Positions 11,057 through 22,689 of a stretch of 64,000 nucleotides of DNA are shown here, one piece after another. This DNA comes from Sipunculus nudus (taxonomy: Eukaryota > Annelida > Sipuncula > Golfingiida > Sipunculidae). The notes beneath the pieces are model-generated. The model did no database searches. It was given only the letters and a program-made list of their open reading frames with translations, and was not told where the DNA came from. How positions within the stretch are numbered: position 1 is the stretch's first letter; every line of letters starts with the position of its first letter. Made by a program: the position numbers and the translations under genes. The stretch is from positions 94,853,642 through 94,917,641 of the forward strand of contig CM049306.1 of assembly GCA_026874595.1 (NCBI GenBank), given 5' to 3'.

Positions 11057-12385
11057 CAATCTGTTTTATTTGCTATTAAAGAACAGTAACTCACATTGTG
11101 ATACGTGTAAAAATAACAAAGTTTGTTGTTTGTTAGGCTAAACAAAACAGTATAAATCAATGAAAAACTTTAGCAAAAACTGTTTTTTATTTATTTCAGT
11201 ATCTATTCAGTGAAAATGAAAGGCTATCATACATTCCCTCTTTTTGCACATATATTAAGTGCTCAGCTGGATTATATTAAAATGGCTTGCCATATTAATA
11301 TTAGATAACTTTCTGGGGACCACATGGGAACACATGTGCACTCAATTTCTCCATGCGTGGTAGATATGATGGTCTTGACAGATGGTGTAACTTGTGGTTT
11401 TCACAACTAACACCCAAGATAAACCATTCTCTTATGACAAGTATATATGTAAGTCTCAGAGGTATAAAATTCTGGATTTTCACAGTGAAATACAGAGTTA
11501 AAAGAAATGTTTTGATGCTATGAGTGTGTGGGTGTAATGGTCCATCTGTATGGTTGGAACATCTCCCGAGTAAAATACTCCCCCAATGACAAATACAGTC
11601 CCTCATTATGTATGTTTGGCTGACATAATCCAGGAATAAGGTCTGAGTGGCAAAGATTTGAAGGAATCAACTAACGATAAAGTTTACCAGAGTGGGTTAT
11701 CACTGGTACTGTAGGCAGTTACAAAGACAAGTTGTTATTAAATCACCATAGAGACACAGAGAGACAGAATATGAGACGGGTCAGCCACAGTTTCATGAAG
11801 TCCGACTAAAATGGACTCCCATTGTATTTGTCCTGGTCTGAGCTGATATGACAGGATCCTTTTTTATTTTTCAATGCTAAAGTAAATTGTGTGTATTTTG
11901 TGTTATGCTCACAAGTTTATTATGTTCACTGATAAATTGACAATTCCTAATGCTAACAAAATACACCTTTAGAGTGTCCAGCTAGATGGCAGAGCTCTTT
12001 TGCAGTTCAGTAAAGGCCAAAGCAAGTGCAGGTATAATGACAAATTTTAGCTGAGAATCACTCAAAAGACGTCATCTTTTTCCTATAAACATTACTTTTC
12101 ATTACAGGGACAAAGTCAGGAGCAATATTATGCCTGTTCTTTGTGTGCAAGTTCACTTTTGCTTGATACAAAAAGTTTCCCAGCAAAACCTTCCCAGCAA
12201 ACAGTCTCAGTACCTCCAATTCAGCTGCTTTACACCTTGTCCTGGTTCTAAGGGGAGAAGACTACATTAATTAGGGGTGGTATAGGACACTCACAAGCAC
12301 ATAAATGACAAATTACTGGCACAGTCATGTAAACCACCAAGCTAAAAGCAGGAGATGGATATATAGTATTTCAGTTAATCATTTG
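11057..12385. other. Non-coding stretch, nothing recognised
   Basis: AT-rich DNA without element ends, arrays or convincing exons. The minus-strand frame at 11301-11606 has no splice or family support. Confidence 0.4.
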
Positions 12386-12389
12386 TAAT

Positions 12390-12720
12390 GTACAAAAAAA
12401 AGTTCTATTGAAGCATATTTTAGGTACATTTTGAACTTTTTAGTTTTTGGTATTGATGATGAAGTATGAATGAAGCAGTTTGAGAAGCACAAATTAAGTA
12501 CTATTGAAGAACATAATAGGTAGGTTTTGTACTTAAACAGTTTGTGGTGTTCATTGAAAGTACAAATGAGGTTTGTTTTAAGCATAGTTCAAGCATCCAG
12601 TAAATTTTCTAAGTTCTCAAAAAGCATACTTGAAGCACTTTCCAAGACTGAATTTTGCTGAAAAGCACAAAATAAGCACTAATGAAGCACACTTTAAGCA
12701 TACTGTATGCCCGAAAATTT
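12390..12720. repeat. Degenerate AAGCA-rich short tandem repeat
   Basis: Short phrases such as TGAAGCA, AAAGCACAAA, TTAAGCATA and TTGAAGCAC recur every 20-40 bp. This looks like a decayed low-order tandem repeat. Unit length is not constant enough to define. Confidence 0.4.
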
Positions 12721-14630
12721 CTGTATGGGATAGTTTAAAGAAATGAAGTGATACTTGTCCTTAGGGATCACTTCTGAACCTGTCAGAAAGCTAGACAAAG
12801 TGAAAGTTAATTGACCCATGTGTCTCAGGTCAAACTGACTTGATATCAGATTGGTGAAGAATTTTAACTTGCAACTGTCATCAAGACAACAAAGAAACTT
12901 TGCTATAGCTCAGATGACTTTCAGTCAGCTAAGCTAAAACAGAGTTGAACACTCAATAATTTTATAACTTAGAATGTCAGGATAAAATATTGGTGCATCG
13001 ATCATGATCACATGCCACTGTTACCACGGTGAAGTCATGAATACATCACAAATACAGTGGTGGCCTACATTTAAATACTATGGTGATTAAGATATATTAG
13101 CATACCTGATTTACACAATCATATTCAATCAATATACAACCCTTATATTTCTATTATATTTATGTAAACGCCTTCAACAGTAATTAAAATGTTTATGATA
13201 TGGACACAAACCATAGATAAAAATACTCAATATGGATACATAACTTTGGGAAATAATATTTAACATTGGTACACAACTGTGAGTAAAGCCTGATAAACTA
13301 CACCATTACCCCTTTGAATAAATCAGGGCCTCAGAGAGGAATTTTTGAGTTGGTACAAAGAGGTTTTTCGGCCCCCTCTGTGAATTCTCATTATTGTACA
13401 CATTCAGTTTTACAGGATTAATCATCTCTGTGTTCAGTTTATGTCCAAAGCTACCTAGTCTATGGTAGGCATAACAGAGAATGAACTGTAAGAGTGGGAT
13501 GCTTTGTAACTTTTTGTTTTTCTGCTTTAAAGATATGTATAATATAATGAATATACTTTATATGTCAAGATAAACTGAACAAAATATGGAGGTATTAAGA
13601 ATACATGAGAATGTTTTGTGTATGAAAATGACGAGAGCTATATTTTTTCTCAAAGTATAATGTAAATTAAAATTTGTATTTCAGTCATATTATCACATAG
13701 ACTAAACCACAACACAGAAAACAGACTAGGGCTAATTTATTTGTGCATTTAAAAAGAAAACGGTTACTTGATAATTAATAAATATTAAGCAGTCACTATG
13801 GCCTTAAAGCAGGCAACGTAGCCTACAAGACATCATCAAGTTTACGCTTCTGATGCTTTCTAAACTATCAACAAAGATAGTTCCACAATAATGACAAAGC
13901 AAACTGAAACTTGAAAGAATTAAAAATATCTACAGGGATATCAGCATATAATAATAATCTGACAGATCACCATGTTCTACAGCAACCAAAGCCAAATATT
14001 TGGATGCATCAGATTATGACATATTCTGTATATAATAATAAACAGCATCGGTTTTACCCCTCCCAAAGGTAAGACCCAAATGAAAGGTGTTAGATCAACA
14101 TTGGAAGCTGTATTGATGACTGCTGTGATTCTGTGAAAACCTCCATATCTTTTTTACATACAAAATATCACAGTATACATATATCAGTCTGGATCATGTT
14201 CCACCAAACAGACCGAAGCAACCATGAATCCTTTTGTTCACTTTCCAAGGACACCCACCATGTGTGATATAAATGTTAAATAATAAATAAGACCAAGCCT
14301 AAATTTGCTTGTATGTTGAATATTTCATTGTTTGCATCTCAAGCGCATCCATAATTGACTTGTCATAACAATAAAAATCTATATCCGTCTGTGAAAAATT
14401 GGTGGTAGACATGTCAGGCATAGGCCCATAGGGACACAGGATTTAACAACAAAATGAAAATGAGCCACTACACCCTCACACACACACCCACCTCTCATTC
14501 ATATTTAAGTTGTGCTTAGAAAGAAAAAAATATATTCAAATTTAAAAGGTCTAATAAACCAGTTTACCAGACTGAAACAGACCCTGCAAATAAACATTAG
14601 CTTTGTTATTTTCTTTCACAGATGTGCCTT
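12721..14630. other. AT-rich non-coding stretch, nothing recognised
   Basis: No coding exon, element or array was identified. AT-rich with scattered simple repeats. Confidence 0.4.
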
Positions 14631-14634
14631 GCAT

Positions 14635-14836
14635 GGGCGCAATTAAGTGGGGACATGACACGCCCACCACCCCCCCACACACACACACATCTTATTCACT
14701 TTTCAACTATGGGGACAAAGCATTCTATACCCCCACCCTATATATTGTCAGTTAAGAGAATTTTAATTTTTCAATAAAAATATAATCTCAGTTCAAGCCC
14801 CCATCCCTACCCCCCTTTCAAATTGCACCCCTGCTG
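14635..14836. mobile_element. Small inverted-repeat element (MITE-like)
   Basis: The left end GGGCGCAATTAAGTGGGG and, inverted, the right end (CCCCCCTTTCAAATTGCACCC) are imperfect inverted copies. The interior is about 165 bp with CA- and C-rich runs. Terminal GGGYGCAATT repeats of this kind are common in invertebrate MITEs. No clean target duplication was found. Confidence 0.4.
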
Positions 14837-14889
14837 CATGCCGGCATGTAATTAACAGAATTGTCTGGCCATTTTGATAAAACAGAACT

Positions 14890-15545
14890 TTTCTCAACAT
14901 GTTTTTCGCATTTACAATAATTTTATTAGGCCCTAGGTAACTTCTGGGCCACCTGAGCCCTTTTGGCCCATAAAGTAAAAATTTATATAAATTATGTAAT
15001 ACAATTTAAGACAAAGGAATCTTCAAGCATGTTAAGCAATCTTGTGTCCTTTGAAATTCCTGAGCCCCAGCCACAATAGGCCCTAGCTTCTAATCACTTC
15101 TGATTAAAACTATATAAAGGGCGAATAACAAAGACAAATCAAATTTTCGCATTTTCAAGCATTTAATTGGCCACTAGGAGACTTCCTTAGCCAGCACAGG
15201 CCCGGTGAGCCCTCCTGATTAAAAACTATATTATGTTAATTGACATAAAGCCAAATGACATTTTCAAGCAGTTTCTCATACCTTTTATGTGCGAAATTCC
15301 TGACCTGCCCGGGTCCCTTTAGGCCATGCGGATCTCTTCTGATGAAAATTTTAAATATAAACTTATACACTTCCACATTTTCAGGCTTTTTCTAATGCCC
15401 TGTAGGACATGTAAGACCTTGGAAGCTAAAACAAAATTTAATAAATGTGATTTCTACATTTGTAAACATTTTATTGGGCCCGATAACCAATGCCTGTCCA
15501 GCCTTGGCTCCCCTTGGGTACTTAAGCCCCCCCCCCCCCCCTCCC
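14890..15545. repeat. Degenerate tandem repeat of ~110-250 bp units
   Basis: Phrases return in order: an ATTTTATTRGGCCC-like box near 14922, 15162 and 15470, and CTTCTGATTAAAACTATAT-like boxes near 15100, 15210 and 15330. An old tandem-repeat element, ending in a C-run at 15529. It includes an open frame (15326-15604 plus) without independent support. Confidence 0.45.
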
Positions 15546-15609
15546 ATTGGGCCTGGAGTAAGTCTGGTGACTTTCAGTTTGATGAGCTTAAGTTTTCTTA
15601 CTGAAGGTA

Positions 15610-16750
15610 AGCTGATATAAACATGATTCTTCTATTTAAATTAATTCTTACCTTCATTATAAAGGATATGCCCTAGTGATAAAAGAACCTTGTATTGACC
15701 CCAGCACTGCATTCATCCGCAGCTTGAGTTATAAACCTTGCTGTGAGTCTTTAAAGCAGGGAATACATTAAGATACATATCAAGAATGTAAGACAGTTAA
15801 GTAGGATGAATAATAAATCAAAAGGAATTAGCTTCAGACATAAATTTTTACTGCTGCATGCCGTGTTTACAGAAATTAGTTTTATGGGAAAGGTAATTAC
15901 AACTAACTGGCTGCCAGCCTGGATTTTATATAATGTTTTATGGTTCTATTAAACTATATCCAACTCTGTTTTTATGAATGAATGCCAGATGGGGCTGTAA
16001 AACATCTCTATCAGAATCTTACATCTCATCTGACAGCATAAATCACTCAAATATCATATAAAATTGAAGTAACTGCAGCCCACAAAAGAGAAAGGGCATG
16101 TCATGTTCTTTATGAATACAGATTTAAACTATTTGGAAACTGAAAAAAAAATTAGTATCAGCTTTAAGAGATCCACATAAAGAACAATTTTCTGTGCGTG
16201 TCAGTAATTTGTTACAGATTTACATCATGGGTATAAACGTGACAGATTAGTGATATACCTGGAGTGTTATGTCCATCAATAATGTTCCCACAGTGTTTTG
16301 CGTCTCTTTTACAAGTTCATTTATCATGGCTAGGATACATCAAAAGTGGTTCTACCATATCAACCGACATTAAGAATATCTGTTATGACATCATTCATCA
16401 GGTTTTATGATATTCCCCCAGCAGTGACAATCATATAGCACCTTGGAAAAGTGTTTCTGATGTTAACGTTTTACTGCAGCAATAAAATAAGGTGTAGGTC
16501 AGTCTGTAACAGCGCAGCCACAGTGGTGAAATTCAAACTGGTCCATGATCAAAGGATAGGGCTGGTTTTATCAGTCTCAGCCTGACAGCTTAATATATCA
16601 ACATGTGGAGTTACAGTTACAGCATCGGACTACTGGTATACTGTGTCAGCATGATAAAACAGACATCACAGACAATAAGATATTATGTACAGCAACATCA
16701 GGATTGCTTGTACCCTAATCTTATATCTGCGATTCATAAACTGAAATCTG
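15610..16750. other. Non-coding stretch, nothing recognised
   Basis: Moderately AT-rich with no arrays or element ends. No exon with paired splice sites was found. Confidence 0.35.
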
Positions 16751-16754
16751 TATA

Positions 16755-16860
16755 CAGGGCTCAAATTTGCCGAAATTGCAACCGGACAATGGGGTCCGGC
16801 AGCACAGAAAATGTGCTGGACCTCCGAAAAATTTATCGGACCCCACTTTTTTATTTAAAA
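16755..16860. repeat. Left fragment of a CAGGGCTC-ended MITE with nested inverted repeats
   Basis: It begins CAGGGCTCAAATT, resembling the MITE end at 20933. It contains competing stems: CCGGAC (16782-16787) with GTCCGG (16794-16799); GGGGTCCG (16791-16798) with CGGACCCC (16837-16844); CAGCACA (16800-16806) with TGTGCTG (16812-16818). The element is cut off where family E starts at 16861; no right end was found. Confidence 0.4.
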
Positions 16861-18215
16861 ACTAGATGTGTCGGAACGACACAAATCCCCCGCCTGGGGC
16901 AAATTCGAAACATTTGTAAAATTTTGAAAAATTTTTTAAGTTCAGGAGGTGTCGTATGGTCAAAAGTAGGTCAACAAGGGCAAAATGCAAACTCGATCTG
17001 TAACGGGTCATTATCAAGCAACACACCAAAAATCATGCCAGTATATGCAGGCATTGTGAAAAAAAGTTCATACATGTGCATTTTCCATAAAAATTTCTGT
17101 CTTTCATGAAATTTTCTATGTTTAGGAGCCAAAAAAAAAATGAAAAGTAGGTCAACCGGGACGAAACGCGAACTCGATCTGTAACTGTCATTATCTGCCC
17201 ACACATAAAAAATCAGGGTGGTATCTGCAGGCATTGAGGAAAAAAAGTCAGTACATATGCATTTGTTATGAAAATTTCTATTTTTCATGAAACTTTCTAT
17301 GTTCAGGAGCAGTCAAATGGTCAAAAGTAGGTCAACTGGGACAAAACGAGAACTCTATCTGTAACTGGTCAATATCTGCCAACATACCAAAAATCAGGCC
17401 CGTATCTGCAGGCACTGCGAAAAAAAGTCCATACATGTGCACTTTTTTATGAAATTTTCTATGTTAGAGCACTGTCAAATGGTCAAAAGTAGGTCAACTG
17501 GGACAAAACGCGAACTCGATCTGTAACAGGTCATTATCTGGCCACACACAAAAAATCAGGCCAATATCTGTATGCATTGCGAAAAAAAGTCTGTACATGT
17601 GTATTTGTCATGAAAATTTCTATTTTTCATGAAATTTTCTAAGTTTAGGAGCCGTAAAACAGTCAAAAGTAAGTCAACTGGGACAAAACGCGAACTCGAT
17701 CTGTAACTGGTCATTATCTGCCTACACACCAAAAATCAGGCCAATATCTGCAGGCATTGCGAAAAAAAGTCCGTACATGTGTATTTGTCATGAAATTTCT
17801 ATTTTTCATGGAATTTTCTAAGTTTAGGAGCCGTAAAATGGTCAAAAGTAGGTCAACCAGGACGAAATGCGAACTTGATCTGTAACTGGTCTATATCTGC
17901 CCACACACCAAAAATCAGGCCAATATCTGCAGGCATTGCGAAAAAAAGTCCGTACATGTGTATTTGTCAAGAAATTTCTATTTTTCATGAAATTTTCTAA
18001 GTTTAGGAGCCGTAAAACGGTCAAAAGTAGGTCAACCGGGACGAAACGCGAACTCGATCTGTAACTGGTCTATATCTGCCCACACACCAAAAATCAGGCG
18101 AATTTCTGCAGGTATTGCGAAAAAAAGTCTGTACAACTGTTTGATTTCGGAAGGACGGAATGACGGACATGGGTAAAACTATATGCCCCGGCCACTTTGT
18201 GGCGGGGGCATAAAA
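16861..18215 (+). mobile_element. Hairpin-ended element with ~180-bp tandem core, family E (HINE-like)
   Basis: The 5' hairpin TGTGTCG, loop GAA, CGACACA (16867-16883) is followed by the single arm ATCCCCCGCC (16885-16894). The core has seven tandem copies of a ~180-bp unit, starting near 16958, 17140, 17319, 17481, 17661, 17839 and 18018 (spacing 161-182). The 3' part has GGACGG-type repeats, then the terminal hairpin ATGCCCCGGCCAC, loop TTT, GTGGCGGGGGCAT (18183-18211), and A-run. Since 180 bp is 60 codons, open frames on both strands here (for example 16603-17109 plus, 16971-17288 minus) repeat with the unit and are not genes. Arms around a ~160-180-bp tandem core recall pearl/HINE elements of bivalves. 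Confidence 0.85.
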
Positions 18216-18219
18216 ATCC

Positions 18220-18895
18220 TCATTTTGGCCTCTACTTTTAGAATTTATTTCTTGAATTGGTATAAATTGTATTGTTTTATATGACTCGTTAAGAAATATA
18301 TAATCACGGCATCTGATTTTAGCCATATTGTGCCCCTTATTTTCTTTTTAGAAGCGCTTGTTAGTGCGCCACGAACGCAACCTATACCAAGCTCCCTTTA
18401 TTATTCTTGAGTAGCAAGCGAACTAGAAAATTGACAGATCAGGAAGGGCCCTGCAAAAGATGCAGTCATTATAAATTGAAGTACTGTGAATTTGGTGTAC
18501 TTTGGTAGCATGGGATGATAGAGTGATATTTGAAAATTAAAGAACCTGTAAAGAACAGCTGACATGTATAAACTGGAAGAAAAGATATGGTAAAGTGAAA
18601 ATGTTCAAAGCTATCAAAATAATGATATAAAAGAACTACATGCATTTATAATTTCTGTATTTGTGTATTATACCTGTGCCAATTATTCTTGGTTGAGGTC
18701 TTGGCTGGGCTGTGTCAAATATTTTTCCAGTATTTGTATATTGAATTGGCCTTATTATATCTGTATGAAGTGTAATATATGGAAACGCGCACAAATACGC
18801 TATTATTCCATCTGAGTCATAAAATAAAATTTTGTGGGAAATTACATTGAGGAATGCTGCAATTGTTAAGAATATGTCTGGAGGCATTCAAGACA
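18220..18895. other. Non-coding stretch, nothing recognised
   Basis: Flank of element E. The minus-strand frame at 18636-18887 shows no family motif. No repeat ends were identified. Confidence 0.35.
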
Positions 18896-18899
18896 ACCC

Positions 18900-19230
18900 C
18901 AGAGAGGTGATTCAGAGAGCATGACAGCAGACAGTGTTTCAGTGGACTTCTGTCTCAATAATTACCTGCAATTCGCACAGAATCAGCAAGACTTATCAAC
19001 ATGTGGAGTTTAATGACTCGACAACTTGCTCATAATGCAATTAATGAAAGGGGCTTGCTGTTACACTACCAAAGTGATTAATCTATAACCATGACCATCT
19101 GAAACTTTAATAGACTCCTCCAGAGAGTTAGCTATAAAACTAAACAGAATGACTGAATGAGCATTCATGTGCCATGATGTATTAATGTAATTAGAACAAT
19201 ATGGCAGAAACCTGTTTATGAATATAATAC
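18900..19230. promoter_or_regulatory. Repeat-free, homeodomain-motif-rich segment (candidate enhancer)
   Basis: High-complexity non-coding DNA with many TAAT-type cores (AATAATTACC, GCAATTAATG, GTGATTAATC, GTATTAATGTAATTAG). It lies between repeat elements but has no repeat features itself. Regulatory function is inferred only from these traits. Confidence 0.3.
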
Positions 19231-19789
19231 TGTTCAGGGCATATTAAATCAAAACTATTCATCCCACTAGCCAGATCTTCTAAGTAGTACTTTTAAACAC
19301 TGATCCATTATATTTGGTAAATGACTGAATTTTTACCATTATATACATGTATTATACATCATGGATAATGGCCTATTATGTTTAACAGATAGACATTATA
19401 ATGATAAATGTGAGAGGAGTTCAACAATTCGTCTCAGGTATAAAATATTAACAATGTTTAAAAATCAATACACAATGAGTGACCCACAGGTGATGATGCT
19501 CAGCTGAATTTGACACATTTGGTCCATGGAATATATAAACGTCTAAGCAATCAAACCTGGGGTTTCAAACAGATTCCTCAAGAACCTGTCTGCAGGAATT
19601 TTGAATTTCCTGGGTAAAATGGTTATGATTTTTTTTTACAGGTGATAAATGTCAGTAGATTGATGAGGTAAGTCAAACTCAACAAGAGACAAAGTGTGTG
19701 CTTACTAATGCATGAGAATGGATAAATTAAAAATAAAAAAATAAAAGAATTGCACCTCTTGAAAAGTTAAAGTCTGCAACATTTGAAGG

Positions 19790-20645
19790 TCTCAAAAACA
19801 GAGAAAATATAAGTAAAAATTAGAAAAAGTATATGTGGTGCCACCAGTTTTCAGGAAATGATGAAACACTCCATGATCAATATCTAAAGGAAAGAATCAT
19901 GGCAATCAATCCCTTAGTTATTCAGATACTGGAGCTTTGGAATCAATTTTGTAATTATTCTGGATGTACTTATGAGCCCTATAGTGCACAGGGATATAGG
20001 TTGCATTGACCTAAATTAAGGGTTTCCAAGGATATTTTTAATGAACCTCAACAGATGTTCAGTTTGAAATTTCTAGGTCCAGCGGTTATGATTTGTACAG
20101 ATGGTCAGACAGACAGAGAGAGGGCACAACAGACAGACAGACAGATGGACAACAGACAAGAGTGTTTGCTATATAGTAGGGCTGAAAGGAGTGCTTGAGT
20201 ACTCGAGTCCGGGTAATACTTACCAAGTACTCAAGTCTGGGTAATACTTACCGAGTACTCGAGTCGAAAATTTGGACTCAAGTTCTTGTTTATGTACATG
20301 CATATCTAAATATTACTACAAATGTACGGGCAGTCTGTATGCCTATTTATTCAATATCATGGCCTGGCATAGGGCTTTAAAGGTATGCTGCTCAAATTAA
20401 TAAAGGTTTTTATGACATATATCAAATAATTCTTTTTGATAAAGTTAAGCTGTCACAGAGTCATATTTATACATATTTCGCATCGGTGAACAGATGTCTG
20501 TTTTATCTTTATAGCCTTGCCATGGTAACGAGTACTCGAGTCCAAGTCGGGTTATGCCTATTGGGTACTCGAGTCGAAAATGTTGTACACCCGTTTCAGC
20601 CCTACTATCTAGCTCAGATGACTTTAAGTCTTATGCAGCTATTAA
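19790..20645 (+). mobile_element. Family B hairpin element, interrupted by a hAT MITE
   Basis: It shares with the copies near 62.7-63.4 kb the phrases GGTCTCAAAAA.AGAGAAAA, the palindrome region (GTGGTGCCACCA, 19835-19846), the body (ATCAATAT..AA, CCATGGTT-type phrases) and the GACAGACAGA microsatellite (about 20105-20155). Its terminal hairpin is cut after CTATATAG by the MITE at 20177-20604 and resumes with CTAGCTCAGATGACTTTAAGTC at about 20608-20632. No 5' head was recognised. Confidence 0.6.
20177..20604. mobile_element. hAT-type MITE with 8-bp target-site duplication
   Basis: The ends are TAGGGCTGAAA and its inverted copy TTTCAGCCCTA. The flanks are CTATATAG (20169-20176) and CTATCTAG (20605-20612), an 8-bp duplication with one mismatch, as expected for hAT transposition. 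The interior carries direct and inverted copies of GTACTCGAGTC (near 20198, 20256, 20528, 20565). At 428 bp it encodes no transposase, so it is non-autonomous. Confidence 0.8.
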
Positions 20646-20932
20646 AATTTCCTCAAGAAGTAAAAGCATACCACATTTTATGATAATCTATCCAGCCATA
20701 CCTGACACATCTGGCAATTAATTTACCAAAAACAGGCTCAGCTTCTGAAGTGCACAAACCTGTGTGTTTTCTATACATCTACAGAGAGAATGGGAATATG
20801 TCAAGGTGACCTAAAACTGTGTCTCCAAGGAGGTCACAAGAAGAACAAGTTTGAACATCATGCATTCATTTGAGGGGGAAGGCACCATTTAGATGAAGCA
20901 CATACATGTGTAATTCCACCAGCAGTACTGAG

Positions 20933-21359
20933 CAGGGCTCAACATTAACTTCTGAAGTAGCATCTAGGTACTTTTACTTGTATTACACTATTTTTACTTG
21001 TATTACACAAGTTTTTACTTGTCCTACAAAAATCAGAGATTGCAGCTACAAACACAAAGAGTGTGTTGCATTTGATTCAACTTTCAACAATAAACATGTT
21101 CAAATGATTGTTTGTTAATAATATGTCTCTTTGATATTTGCACAGATAATCATATGATTCAGGTAATTAAAACTAAGATAATTACCATGTGATTTTTCTT
21201 CTCCAAGAAAGTAAATGGTTAAATTAAGATTAGTGGAAATTTAGGCCTTTGTGTAAATGTTTATGTTTGTAAAATTGGAACCCACTTTATGTTGCCCTGC
21301 CACCATTTCTGGAACATCTGCTTGCCCCAGACAAGCATTTAAGTTAATATTGAGCCCTG
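20933..21359. mobile_element. MITE with CAGGGCTCAA ends
   Basis: The left end CAGGGCTCAACATTAACTT and the right end AAGTTAATATTGAGCCCTG are inverted copies with one mismatch. Inside are three short tandem copies of TTTTTACTTGTATTACAC-like sequence (about 20970-21030). TIRs starting CAGGG are usual for hAT elements, but the 8-bp flanks do not match convincingly. Confidence 0.65.
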
Positions 21360-21369
21360 CATGCTCAGC

Positions 21370-21990
21370 ATCCTGAATTAAAGCGATCTGGCATAAACAT
21401 CCACCTGGATCTCCGACAGGCTCATTCTGCTATGTCACAGGTCAAAGGTGAAGGGTAAATGACTGAACAGCTAAATGCCTTTCATTTGCAAGATTGTTAA
21501 AAAAATAAACTCCCAAGATTTCTTTTTTCTGGTCATTTCTTTCCCAGACTTTTCTACTCAATCATGTGTTGAAAGAAATAGAAAATGAATTTAAAATAAT
21601 TAGGTTAAAACAGCTTAGACAATTATTAAATCTACAAACTGCTTTGAAAATTATCAAAGCATATGTCAAAGGACAATTCCAGAAAAAAAATATGTTCAGG
21701 AAGAGAAGTTTATTTTTACAACTTCAAGCATCACTGAAGCTGTGTTATTCTAGGTTGTGTATCACAAAATGGAACATAATTTAAATAGGATCTGACACTA
21801 CAAAAAAAGGATTAAAGATCATTGGAAGCATTTGACAAATTAATTTATCAGGGAAATATCAGAAAGGAATCTGACAAAGCGTAACATACCACTATTTCAG
21901 TAGTCCTCATTTCCTTAAACTTCCAGTCTGTTTTGTCTCAAAACAAAAATATAATCTACAGAGAAACTGGCGTTACACAGTATTTTACCA
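21370..21990. other. Non-coding stretch, nothing recognised
   Basis: AT-rich DNA. The open frame at 21566-21784 (plus) is Lys/Leu/Ile-rich, as expected from A/T-rich noise, without splice sites. Confidence 0.35.
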
Positions 21991-21999
21991 CAAAAGATG

Positions 22000-22450
22000 G
22001 ATCATAGCTTTGGGGAGGTTTGACAGGCCAACCGAGGCGGCGGTCAGAGAAACCACCATAAATGGAAGTAGCAGCATTGGCCAGAAGGGAATGTTGTTTC
22101 CTTTTGTGACACCCCCGTGGCAGTTGTATTTAGTTTCGACTGGCTTCACCTCAAACTAATCGACCAGTATGGCAGAGGATGGAGCAAATACATTGACCTA
22201 ACATTGGGATCGGTTTGCAGAAGCCCCTTAGGATAGTGCTTATCATGCTTGAAATCTCAAGTGGGATGCTGAGCTCATGCAAAGTATTGATCCATCATTG
22301 GTCATTCTGTGGCGGGACCAGGCGTGTATATCACAAAAGGACCGAACATTCCAAACCAGCACTGAACCCACTCAGACAACACCAAATAAATCTTCAGAGA
22401 TTCCTTATCCGGGATCTGCTCAGACAACCTGGCTTTTATTGTGCTGCTGA
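22000..22450. promoter_or_regulatory. High-complexity single-copy segment, function unknown
   Basis: Balanced base composition and several CpGs in otherwise AT-rich DNA. A plus-strand open frame (22215-22592, 125 codons) covers part of it; the predicted peptide has no family I recognise, and I see no paired splice sites, so I do not call it a gene. Either an enhancer-like element or a lineage-specific exon is possible. Confidence 0.25.
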
Positions 22451-22689
22451 GTCCAGTATTGTTTTATTAGCTACCAGTCAAGCAGAGAAAAACACAATAG
22501 ACTTTATGGTTCAAATCCTCTTGATTGACAGGATCATCTCTTTGGCAAAATGTAGAAAACTGATAGTTTCAAACTTAGAAAACTTATTATAACCATGTCT
22601 CACTGGCTGCAAAGCTAACAGAATTATCAATGCACATGTTATCTGCAATAAGAATTAACCCCTCCATAAACATTTAATAACACAGAGAC

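Noticed and set aside
10556-11141. Three long overlapping plus-strand ORFs rich in Tyr, Pro and Ser
   Set aside because: They are translations of the 16-bp tandem array in all three registers; no promoter, splice site or coding bias.
16603-18326. ORFs on both strands (168, 105, 101 and 60 codons)
   Set aside because: All fall in the ~180-bp tandem units of element E and repeat with a 60-residue period.
22215-22592. 125-codon plus-strand ORF
   Set aside because: No recognised family and no splice context; listed only as a high-complexity segment.
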